Notes under the pieces: generated by a model | Seen by the model: only the letters and a program-made list of their open reading frames with translations | What the model was told of the DNA's origin: nothing | The model's database searches: none | Assembly: GCA_015501055.1 (NCBI GenBank) | Contig: JADNYV010000332.1 | Span: 1 to 37,711, forward strand | DNA length: 37,711 nt | Source of the DNA: Mucidula mucida | Taxonomy: Eukaryota > Basidiomycota > Agaricomycetes > Agaricales > Physalacriaceae | Direction of reading: 5' to 3' | Made by a program: the position numbers and the translations under genes | Part shown: piece after piece, positions 29,269-37,711 of the stretch | How the letters are laid out: each line of letters begins with the position of its first letter | How positions within the stretch are numbered: position 1 is the first letter of the stretch

Positions 29269-29468
29269 AGTCGTTTGTCTCTTACCACAACGTCTGAGGG
29301 TGAGTTCTTACTTATATTATATTTCTACTCATACTGATGATACCTGTAGTCTATCATCGTGTACTTACTTGCACTCTGTTTCTACAGGTAAATATAAAGA
29401 GTCGTTTGTCTCTTACCACAACGTCTGAGGTCTATCATTGTGTACTTACTTGCACTCTGTTTCTACAG
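29269..29468 (+). repeat. 69-nt tandem repeat whose second copy lacks an intron
   Basis: Copy 1 is 29269-29299 plus 29350-29387, separated by a 50-nt GTGAGT...CTGTAG intron. Copy 2 is 29400-29468 and runs through the same junction without those 50 nt. The two copies differ at one position in 69 (C at 29358, T at 29439). A 12-nt spacer (GTAAATATAAAG) separates them. Copy 1 starts about where transcription should start, and copy 2 ends next to the presumed primer site. Confidence 0.85.
29300..29349 (+). other. 50-nt intron in the copia leader
   Basis: It begins GTGAGT, has a CTGAT branch-like site at 29334-29338 and ends CTGTAG. Its precise absence from the second repeat copy is direct evidence that it was once removed by splicing. 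Confidence 0.78.
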
Positions 29469-29569
29469 ATTATGAGACTGGCTGCTCTCTGAATACACAC
29501 CGAAAGACCAAGGACGTTTATCCCATCCCATTACGACTCCCATACCATTTTCCCCAACACTGCATCATC

Positions 29570-31231
29570 ATGTCGATGAACGCTCTTTGAGTCACCCCTC
29601 ACTTCCCAACAGAGAAAATCCTCGACGGCTCCACAAACTGGTCGCTCTTCAGGAGCAACATCATCTCTGTCGTTCGTGCTGCTGAACTCATTGGTTACAC
29701 CGACGGGACCATCGTGAAGCCCACTCCTGTCGTTGTTGCGACGGCTCCTGCTGCAGGTCCCGTAACGACGACTGGCACCACAACGACTGGCACTACGACG
29801 TCGACAACAACTGTTACCCCTGCTCCTTCCGTCGCCGTACCAACTGCATTTAACGACCTAACCCCTCTTCCGTACGAATGGGAACTCCGTGACGCCTGGG
29901 TTGCCGGCGTCATCTACCAGAACGTCCGCAATCCTGATGGCCATTCCCTCGATGCTAGCAAGTCAGCTTACCTTATGTGGACAAAACTCACAGCCAAGTA
30001 CGACAAGAAATCGGAGCTCATCAAGAGTTGGGCGCGTGATCATATTCGTGCACTCAAGTACATCGAGGGAGGCAGTATTACGTTCCCAAAGCACCTCGAA
30101 CACCTTGCGAAGTTGCAGATGCAGGCAAATGCTGTTGGATGTGCCATCAACGACGCGCAAATGATTCCCATCCTGTTTGCGACACTTCCCGCCTCTTTCG
30201 CCCTCGCTATCCAAGTTCACCAAGAGAAGACCGATTGTGCCGATGTTGCCGACGGTCTGCTCGAATGGTGGAGCATTGCGTTTGGCGAGAAGCCGGAGCC
30301 CACGGTCAATGCACTCCTCACGGTCTCGGGCGTCGAACAGATTGTCCAAGCTCTCCTCGCCACACAGAATCGTATCAAGTGCGGAAACTGTGGTCGCAGC
30401 GGTCATACCGATGCAAATTGCTTTGCGGCTGGTGGAGGCAAGGAAGGAAAAGGGCCAAAGACTTGGAAGGCACCTAAAGGCAAGGAGCCCAAGTCCGTAG
30501 CATCATCCTCATCTTCTAGTTCCTCTCCCACTGCGGCGGCTGTCATCACGCCTATGGAGACCTTTGCTCTTTCGACTTTCGCTCCAGACGAATATGGTAC
30601 GCCATCCATCATGCTCGACCTTCATCCCGTTGACCAGTCCAGTAGACTCCGATGTCGAGGCGAAGCGTCTGCCTTGGTAGACTGTGTCAGCGGCGGTGTT
30701 AGGAAGAGTAATGATAATGTACCTTATGCTTGTAATGTCCAATCGCCGGGAAATTCATCGTCTTCTATTTCCACATACATGGACAGTGGCGCTAGTGTCC
30801 ACTGTGTAAAGGATCGTCGTCACTTTGAGACTTACAAGGCCGAGCATATTGAGGGGAACACTGCTGTTGATGAGGGAGGGAAATTTACTGCTGAAGGTTG
30901 AGGCATTGCATATTTCGATGTCAAGACTAATGGGGTGGTGCGCAAGATTAAACTTGAAGCTATGCACACGCCCACATTCGCCATGAACCTCATATCGCTA
31001 CCCGCACTAGACGTGGCGGGATTTCGCGGAGTATGGGGAGGTGGGGTGTTGAGCGTTGTTGAGCCTAAGGCCGGGCGTACAGTGATGTCGGGGAGACTCA
31101 AATTGACAGTTGGGTCTCGACAGCTGTATGAGGTAGAGGTTGTTGAGGTAGAGGTTGTTGACAACGTTGATATTGTCGCTGCCGTTGTAGGCGCTCGGTC
31201 GAGGAATAAGCCAACCGACTTGGAGACATGG
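29570..31231 (+). pseudogene. Copia gag-protease with two TGA stops, cut by a gypsy insertion
   Basis: The ATG at 29570 gives MSMNAL then TGA (29588-29590), after which the frame continues (FPTEKILDGSTNWSLFRSNI). This is a Ty1/copia gag: a long alpha-helical capsid region (WELRDAWVAGVIYQNV, AYLMWTKLTAKYDKKSELIK), the zinc knuckle CGNCGRSGHTDANC (about 30380-30421) and a Lys/Ser-rich linker. It is fused to an aspartic protease with the active-site motif DSGASVHCVKDRRHF (about 30780-30825). A second TGA at 30899-30901 interrupts before GIAYFDVKTNGVVRKIKLEA and HTPTFAMNLISLPALD. Both stops look like CGA to TGA changes. The frame ends at the gypsy insertion. Confidence 0.85.
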
Positions 31232-31760
31232 TGTTATGAATTGCCATATTTTCACATTTTCACATCTTATCATATCTTATCGGGAGCCTTGTCTTATCAA
31301 CCAACGGACCGTTTCATCATCTGTTTCGTCACCGATCATACCCCTTTTCATTACCGAAGCCGTACTCATGTCGGACACACGTCCAACACATGGATGACAT
31401 CATACATGCCGATACCTCATGGACTCCCTATTGTATACACACCGCCGACACTCGTAGCACACATGGTCGTTTCAGTATTATTACTTACATGCAGTCACCA
31501 CTCGTATTTAATGGTTTCACGGACTAGTAGCATACAACACTGGGTCAAGGGCGTGGAGCATCCCTAGTGGAAACGCGTATGGACAAGGAGTTTCAAACAC
31601 AGACTTACTAGTATATAAGCAGTAGTGTAGTATCATTGTACTTTAGTTCCGATCTCGTTTATACACCTGGCCTAGCCTAGTCTTACGAACGCGAACGCTT
31701 TCTTCCTTAGTTCTTGCTGTGGTACCTGGTTGAGTCTCGTGGCTTAGTCAGTCGCTAACA
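31232..31760 (+). repeat. 5' LTR (529 bp)
   Basis: It starts TGTTATGAATT and ends CGCTAACA. It holds a TATATAA box at 31612-31618 and the inferred mRNA 5' end at about 31645. Confidence 0.95.
31612..31618 (+). promoter_or_regulatory. TATA box of the gypsy LTR
   Basis: TATATAA lies 27-33 bp upstream of AGTTCCGATCT (31645-31655), the sequence complementary to the primer-binding site. Confidence 0.75.
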
Positions 31761-31762
31761 GA

Positions 31763-31774
31763 AGATCGGAACTA
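31763..31774 (+). promoter_or_regulatory. Primer-binding site, self-priming type
   Basis: AGATCGGAACTA, 2 nt after the LTR, is the exact reverse complement of 31644-31655 in the LTR (TAGTTCCGATCT). No usual TGG-starting tRNA 3'-end complement is present. In Tf1 of fission yeast the first 11 nt of the mRNA anneal to the site next to the LTR and prime reverse transcription; the position and length here match that arrangement. Confidence 0.78.
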
Positions 31775-32357
31775 CTTTCTATCACCTACCACACATCCCT
31801 GATCGTCGATCAGCACTTTGCTGTTTGATCATCGCACATTCCCCATCCCCTTTCCTGTTTACAGATCGACGGATTCCTAATCCCAGCGCACGTCCGCATA
31901 CGTGTGTATTGGTCCCAGTAGCGCCGGCTAACAGTTAGAGATAACTGCCTCGGGTGCTGGAAGTAGCCGCTCTCACGAGAACGAACTTTTGGCAGTTGCA
32001 CTTCAGTGGGCGCTGTTTACGGGTCAACCCCCGTTCCCAGGAAAACTTCGGCTTACCTCACACCAGAGGGACGTCGGCTGGGCAATTGCGAACTTGTGAC
32101 GAGCTCTTGGGCTCCGTAGATACGTAGTCAGTAGTCGGTAAAATAGTGTAGACAGTTACGATACCTACCTACTTTACTTACCTTACGATACACATCATCA
32201 TTCCCCACCCTACCAAGTCCTGGATTGTATTTCAGATCTAGGCAATTCCCCCTTATTCATCCAAACCTCTATTCCCTCACCCGTTTCATCAAAATTTGCA
32301 TCTCCCATATCCCCACTTTCACCCTTTCACTCTCCGATCCTATTACCCCGACTCATC
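31775..32357 (+). other. Gypsy 5' leader, non-coding
   Basis: A 583-nt untranslated leader between the primer site and gag, C/T-rich toward gag. It presumably holds packaging signals. No alternative gene was seen. Confidence 0.6.
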
Positions 32358-33287
32358 ATGTCCAACGAAGCACCCGAAACCGCTCCTCACACACCCGCTC
32401 ATCACGCCGATGTCGAAACCAAAGGCCAATCCCTTGTCAACAAGCCTTATGACTATGACGGGGACAAGTCCAAGTATAAGAGCTGGTGGCAATCGATGTT
32501 CACATATATCCGTGACAAGAAGAACAACCTCACATCGGACTCCGAAAGGATTGATGTTGTTCTTTCCTACATCCGAGGAGATCACGTTGATGCATGGGTC
32601 CAGAACTACTCGGACCAGAACTTCGACGAGGAGGAAGAGGAATGGACAGTCTCTTGGACTGAGTTCAAGGAGAACTTGAAGGAGCGATTTGTGGACTCCA
32701 ACCTCGCGCGAGATGCGCAAGATCAGATCGAACGGTTGCGCCAGGGGCAAGACACCGCTCAAGATTTCTTTCAGAAGTTCGAGGTCCTGCTTACCCAGGC
32801 GGAATACTCGAAGGATGACGCATTTGTCGTGCGACTTCTCGAGACCAATGTCAACGAGAAGATCATCGACCAGATCTATGGCAGCCGAGATGGGTTGCCA
32901 AAGAAGTACAAGGATTGGAAGGCACAGATCATTCAGATCGATCAGCTATGGAGAAGGCGGGCGGCGAGCAAGAGGTCCGGCATGCAGGTCCGGCCCCAAG
33001 CTCCGCAGGCGGCTACATCGAGAGTCAACCCTACGAATCCACCCCCGACGCCGATCACACGACGAGATGCTACCGGTGTTACCTATGGAGGAGCCGGCAG
33101 GCCGATGGACATCGACAACGCACGTCGACGAGGACTTTGCTTCAGCTGTGGCGAACACGGCCACGTCAGCAGGTTCTGTCCGAAGAAGGGTCGACCCCAG
33201 ACGATTCGGGGTTTATGGACCGAGATGAATGATGAGGAGAAGAAGAAGCTGGCCGAAGAGTTGGGTTTTGCGAAGCTCCCGCAGTAG
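32358..33287 (+). CDS. gag: Gypsy gag (capsid/nucleocapsid), 309 aa
   Basis: The structural protein of the element's particles. After an N-terminal Pro/His-rich segment, the retrotransposon gag core spans roughly residues 25-180 (DYDGDKSKYKSWWQSMFTYI, WTVSWTEFKENLKERFVDSN, RLRQGQDTAQDFFQKFEVLL). A basic/proline linker then leads to one CX2CX4HX4C zinc knuckle, CFSCGEHGHVSRFC (about residues 261-274). Start ATCATG at 32358, stop TAG at 33285-33287. The frame is intact. Pol overlaps in the -1 frame from 33236, with a slippery heptamer 16 nt before the stop. Confidence 0.92.
   Translation: MSNEAPETAPHTPAHHADVETKGQSLVNKPYDYDGDKSKYKSWWQSMFTYIRDKKNNLTSDSERIDVVLSYIRGDHVDAWVQNYSDQNFDEEEEEWTVSWTEFKENLKERFVDSNLARDAQDQIERLRQGQDTAQDFFQKFEVLLTQAEYSKDDAFVVRLLETNVNEKIIDQIYGSRDGLPKKYKDWKAQIIQIDQLWRRRAASKRSGMQVRPQAPQAATSRVNPTNPPPTPITRRDATGVTYGGAGRPMDIDNARRRGLCFSCGEHGHVSRFCPKKGRPQTIRGLWTEMNDEEKKKLAEELGFAKLPQ
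33263..33269 (+). promoter_or_regulatory. -1 ribosomal frameshift heptamer GGGTTTT
   Basis: In the gag frame it reads G GGT TTT, a canonical X XXY YYZ slippery site. Slipping back one base continues without a stop into the protease frame. It is the only such heptamer seen in the 52-nt gag/pol overlap (33236-33287). Confidence 0.68.
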
Positions 33288-36200
33288 ACGCAGTCCTGCC
33301 GGAGCAGTCATCAAGGAAAGGGTTGTCAGATGCAGAATCTATTTACAGTACGGGTACTGAAACATCTAAAATATCATCGACGACTTTACCACCAAAACCT
33401 GCGAAAGAAAGATTTGAGCCAAATACGCCCGAGTGGATCGCACAACGGCTAAGAGAGGATGACGTGTCGAGAGCAGTGGGAATTCTGAGAGCATGGATGC
33501 CGGAGCGGAGAGAGAGAGAAGCGACGGAGGAGAAGGTGATGGCAATCAGAGCGTTGACAAAGGAAGCTGCGGTGGAAGTTGTGACGGAGTTGAAAAAGTC
33601 GAGGAAGTACATCCGGGGAACAAAGGGGCAGGACATGAAACTCCGAGTAACCATAGAGAGCGTACACACAGGCTCTGAATGGGAAACGAGTGCCCTTCTT
33701 GACAGTGGAGCAACGGGTTCTTGTGTCAATAAAGAATTCGTCGAGAAGAACGGACTCCCGATCAAGGAGTTACCGGTCAAGCTCCCTGTTTACAATGCGG
33801 ATGGAACCCTAAACGAGGGAGGAGCAATCGAAGGTTTTGTGGAGGTCCGGATGAAGATGGAGATCACGCCGAAAAGATTGAGTTGGCCGTCACCAATCTC
33901 GGCAAAACAAGTATCTTTTTGGGGCTAGATTGGCTACGATATCACAACCCTACGATCAACTGGACGGAATCCACATTGACCTTTGATCGATGCCCAGACC
34001 GCTGCGGCTATCTACCCGAGTACGACTCGCCAGAAGACGAAGGAGAAGATGTAGAAGAGAAGCTGGAAGAGGGAGAGCGCTTGTTCTGGATGGACTGGGA
34101 CAACTATCGCAAAAGCGGAGAAAAGCTGAGATCACAACAGCCTTCATCCGCTGCTGCACCTTACATCGAGGAATTTTCCGATGTATTCAGCAAGGCGGAC
34201 TTTGACAAGTTACCGGAGCGAAGACCCTGGGATCACGCGATAGAACTTACGCCTGGTTCCAGACCGGTTGACTGCAAGGTTTATCCCCTTAGCCCATCCG
34301 AGCAAAAGGCGTTAGATGAGTTTCTGGAAGAAAACATACGGACGGGACGTATACGGCCATCAATTTCACCTATGGCATCACCCTTCTTCTTTGTCAAGAA
34401 GAAGGATGGAAGCCTTCGACCAGTACAGGATTATCGGAAGTTGAACGACATGACAATCAAGAACCGATACCCCTTGCCGTTGATTCAGGAGCTTATCGAC
34501 AAGTTGAAGGGAGCAAAGGTTTTCACAAAGATGGATGTCCGATGGGGTTACAATAACATCCGGATCAAAGACGGTGACGAGTGGAAAGCGGCGTTTAGAA
34601 CAAACCGAGGGCTGTTCGAGCCATTAGTAATGTTCTTTGGACTCACAAACTCGCCGGCAACGTTCCAATCGTTCATGAATCACATCTTGAAGGAGTTGAT
34701 TGACGACGGACATGTTATAGTTTACCTGGATGATATACTTATCTTTACAAACACTCTCGAGGAGCATAGACAGATTGTACGAAAGGTATTGGAGATATTA
34801 CGAGTAAATAAGCTGTATTTAAAACCCGAGAAATGTAGTTTTGAGGCACAGACTGTAGATTACTTAGGAGTTATTGTTGGAGGAGGAGAAGTGAAGATGG
34901 ATCCGGCAAAAGTGGCCGTAGTGAAGGAATGGAAGGAGCCGACGAAGAAGAAGGAAGTGCAGTCATTCCTGGGCTTCTGCAACTTCTACCGACGTTCATT
35001 CGGGGATTTGCGGGAGTAGCGAAGCCGTTGACATCGCTAACCGGGAAGGGCGAGTGGGTTTGGGGCATGGAGCAGCACGAGGCGTTTGAGGAGTTGAAAC
35101 GGAGGATGACGGAAGAACCCGTTCTGATTGTGCCACGCGACGACGGCAAGTTTCGAGTCGAGGCGGACTCCTCGAACTATGCGAACGGGGCGGTTCTTTC
35201 CCAGTTTGTTGACGGAAAATGGAGACCAGTAGCTTTCCGATCTCGCGCGCTGAACGAAGTGGAGCGCAATTATGAGATCTACGACAAAGAGATGATGGCT
35301 ATTATGGACTCGATCGACGACTGGCGGCAATATCTCCTAGGCGCTAAGGAGACAGTGGAGGTTTTTACCGATCATCAAAATCTTCAGTACTTTAGGAAAC
35401 CGCAGAAGTTGAACCGGAGGCAGGCGCGATGGGTTACGGAGTTGGCAGAGTATGACATACAGATGATTCACAAGCCGGGCAAGACGATGGGGAAAGCTGA
35501 TGCCTTGTCAAGGATGACAGGCCTTGAGAAGGGGGAAAAAGATAACGAAAACGTTGTTTTGCTCAAGCCGGAGTTTTTTATTTCACAAATTCAATTTTCT
35601 TTACATACAGTAGATACACCGGAGGACGAATTACTTAACAAAATCAAACAAAGAAAAGGAAACAAAGACAGATACGTACAAAAAGCATTAGAAAACAAAG
35701 AAAAAGGATGGGAAGAGAAGGAAAATGGACTTATTATATGGAAGGATCGTATTTACATACCAAAGGACAAAGAATTGCGGGGAAAAGTTATCGGAATGCA
35801 TCACGACGCACAGCTTGCAGGGCATCCCGGACGATACAAGACCCTCGAGCTGATTACACGTACCTATTGGTGGCCAGGAATCAGCCGAGACGTCCGTGAA
35901 TACGTAGAAGGGTGTCAAAAATGTCAGGTTACAAAGTCACATCGCACGAAGCCGGCTGCACCTCTTCATCCTATTGATGTGCCAAGCGAGCCATGGGAGA
36001 TAGTAGGGACGGACATGATTGGAGAGCTACCGGAATCAGGAGGATACAACGCGATCAGCACGTTTGTGGACCATTTCACCAAGCGATTACGTATCATACC
36101 GACACACACCACTCTGACGTCAGAAGGCATGGCCCGCATTTACCGTGATCGCATTTTCCCCATACATGGGATGCCACGACAGATGATACATGATCGCGGT

Positions 36201-37214
36201 CCACAATACCACTCGCGTTTCATGAAGGAATTGTACCGGTTGTTGGGCATACAGGGAAACTTTACAACGGCGTATCATCCACAGGCAAATGGGCAGACGG
36301 AACGGTTGAACCAAGAGATAGAACATTTCTTACGGTTATTCGTCAACTATCATCAGAACGACTGGCATGAATGGCTACCCTCTGCTGAATTCGTTTACAA
36401 CGATCGAGTTCACTCGGCGACCAAAGTCACTCCGTTCTTCGCAGACATGGGCAGACATCCCTACAAAGGCACCGCTCCGAAAACGGCATCGAGAAATGAG
36501 ACTGCGCAGGAGTTTGCCGATGGTATGAGGAAGACATGGGATGAAGTGGGGTCAGCATTGAAGATGGCAAAAGAGGACATGAAACGGTTCTATGACAGGA
36601 AGCGAACAGAGGCAGTAGAGTACAAGGAAGGCGACAAAGTATGGCTGGAAGGGACGAATCTCAGCACGGATCGACCAATGAAGAAGCTCGATGACAAACG
36701 ATTCGGGCCGTTCAAAGTGATCAAGAAAGTCGGGACGAGCTCTTACAAGCTCCAGATTCCTCACACGTGGAAAAGCATTCATCCCGTGTTCAATGAGGCC
36801 CTGCTAACGCCTTACCACGAGCCGCAATTTCCGACGCAACCCCGAGACACGCGTCCACCACCTGTGCTGGAAGGAGCCGAACCGGAATGGGAGGTCGAGA
36901 AAGTGGTGAATTCCCGGAAGTACCGCGGGGGTTTTCAATACAAGGTTCACTGGAAGGGTTATGGCACACACGAGCAGACATGGGAACCGGCATGCAATCT
37001 CAAAAATGCCGACGAAGCCATCAGTGATTTCCACCAACAATATCCGAACAAGCCAAAGCCACCCGCGCTTGCTCGCATTGAAGTCCCCATGTCGCAATTT
37101 CCATCACATCTATTCCGACCCATGCCACCGCCCGATACCGAACCCCTCGACGTCACGCTACCCTCTGCAGCCCTCATGGAGCGACTCTGGCGCAGAATGG
37201 AACTTGCGCCTTAA
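33269..37214 (+). pseudogene. pol: Gypsy pol: PR-RT-RNaseH-IN-chromodomain, two 1-base deletions
   Basis: The protease has [15 protein letters not shown] (about 33700). Reverse transcriptase follows ([20 protein letters not shown], catalytic [11 protein letters not shown] at about 34715-34745), then RNase H (VEADSSNYANGAVL, YEIYDKEMMAIM, FTDHQNLQYF). Integrase has an HHCC finger (HHDAQLAGHPGR, CQKC) and DDE residues in VGTDMIGELP, MIHDRGPQYH and NGQTERLNQEIEHF. The C-terminal chromodomain is EWEVEKVVNSRKYRGGFQYK to TWEPACNL. Frame changes at about 33861-33866 and 34993-34996 each fit loss of one base (in a GAA-type run and a TTT-type run). Otherwise the coding sequence is well kept, so these are either recent mutations or sequencing errors. 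Confidence 0.92.
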
Positions 37215-37225
37215 GGAGGGGGTGA
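37213..37225 (+). promoter_or_regulatory. Polypurine tract for plus-strand priming
   Basis: AAGGAGGGGGTGA immediately precedes the 3' LTR and overlaps the pol stop codon. The same tract stands before the LTR at 494. Confidence 0.8.
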
Positions 37226-37711
37226 TGTTATGAATTGCCATATTTTCACATTTTCACATCTTATCATATCTTATCGGGAGCCTTGTCTTATCAACCAACG
37301 GACCGTTTCATCATCTGTTTCGTCACCGATCATACCCCTTTTCATTACCGAAGCCGTACTCATGTCGGACACACGCCAACACATGGATGACATCATACAT
37401 GCCGATACCTCATGGACTCCCTATTGTATACACACCGCCGACACTCGTAGCACACATGGTCGTTTCAGTATTATTACTTACATGCAGTCACCACTCGTAT
37501 TTAATGGTTTCACGGACTAGTAGCATACAACACTGGGTCAAGGGCGTGGAGCATCCCTAGTGGAAACGCGTATGGACAAGGAGTTTCAAACACAGACTTA
37601 CTAGTATATAAGCAGTAGTGTAGTATCATTGTACTTTAGTTCCGATCTCGTTTATACACCTGGCCTAGCCTAGTCTTACGAACGCGAACGCTTTCTCTTC
37701 AGTTCTTGCTG
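37226..37711 (+). repeat. 3' LTR, truncated by the window end
   Basis: Nearly identical to 31232-31717. Differences are one T missing near 37375 and a cluster at 37693-37701 (CTTTCTCTTCAG versus CTTTCTTCCTTAG), the latter close to the edge. Confidence 0.95.

Larger units (their letters stand above)
29235..31231 (+). mobile_element. 5' part of a Ty1/copia retrotransposon, interrupted
   Basis: Contents in order are a TATA box (29235), a leader with a spliced/unspliced tandem repeat (29269-29468), a possible primer site (29469), gag with a CX2CX4HX4C knuckle, and a copia-type protease. The reading frame reaches DLETW at 31231, where copia proteins normally continue WHRRLGH (pre-integrase). There the gypsy LTR begins. 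The rest of the copia element must lie beyond the right edge of the window. Two in-frame stops show it is inactive. Confidence 0.85.
31232..37711 (+). mobile_element. Young Ty3/gypsy chromovirus, nearly complete
   Basis: Order: 5' LTR, primer-binding site, leader, gag, -1 frameshift site, pol (protease, reverse transcriptase, RNase H, integrase, chromodomain), purine tract, 3' LTR. Only the last ~45 bp of the 3' LTR fall outside the window. Over their shared 486 bp the two LTRs differ only by a 1-bp indel and a few bases close to the window edge, so insertion was recent. The 5-bp flank at 31227-31231 is CATGG. The element is inserted inside the copia pol frame. Confidence 0.95.

Noticed and set aside
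29469..29481. Copia primer site complementary to the initiator tRNA-Met anticodon region
   Set aside because: ATTATGAGACTGG shares TTATGAG with the complement of a fungal initiator tRNA anticodon loop, as in half-tRNA priming of copia elements. The match is short and imperfect, so I mention it but do not annotate it.
29695..29913. Short minus-strand frame rich in Val/Thr
   Set aside because: It is the antisense of the Thr/Pro-rich linker of copia gag.

Overview
The window looks like nuclear DNA of a basidiomycete fungus, most likely an Agaricomycete. The evidence is eukaryotic gene structure with many 45-61 nt GT-AG introns whose phases join cleanly, a tRNA-Gln with an intron after anticodon position 37, chromodomain Ty3/gypsy and Ty1/copia retroelements, BED-finger hAT transposons, and protein families common in mushrooms (seven-helix membrane proteins, HNH_2-type proteins, secreted cysteine proteins, decayed Crinkler-like NTPases). 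All family names rest on reading translations by eye; no database search was possible.

Layout. 1-1019: 3' end of an old chromodomain Ty3/gypsy copy with its LTR. 1163-1406: a small TA-flanked inverted-repeat element. 2415-4500: a decayed P-loop NTPase gene split by a 595-bp non-autonomous hAT element with a perfect 8-bp target duplication. 4827-5603: a two-exon gene of unknown function. 6090-6881: an intact five-exon gene for a 187-aa secreted protein, facing a truncated p24 (GOLD) gene at 6948-7411. 7850-8260: a relic of the seven-helix family. 8445-9894: an HNH_2-like gene, probably broken. 10200-10519: a second p24 relic. 11200-14089: a decayed transposase-like gene of a multicopy mushroom family. 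14409-15342: a 934-bp TA-flanked inverted-repeat element. 15482-22889: two tandem copies of a seven-helix membrane protein gene; one is interrupted by a 4,067-bp hAT transposon and the other is intact. 22890-25663: degenerate tandem repeats.

25664-28766 is the only compact housekeeping block: an Sds22-type protein phosphatase 1 regulator and an Nbp2/Skb5-like SH3 protein on the minus strand, a 54-bp divergent promoter with a telomere-like box, the mitochondrial complex III assembly factor Cbp3, and tRNA-Gln(CTG). From about 29.2 kb a Ty1/copia element begins. It is interrupted at 31231 by a nearly complete young Ty3/gypsy chromovirus running to the window end.

The window is therefore mainly a record of nested mobile DNA around a small conserved core. 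The most notable observations are a 69-bp duplication in the copia leader whose second copy is the first one precisely spliced; an apparent Tf1-like self-priming signal (11-12 nt of the predicted mRNA 5' end complementary to the primer site) plus a GGGTTTT -1 frameshift heptamer in the gypsy element; two hAT insertions dated by exact 8-bp duplications; and the short divergent telobox promoter.
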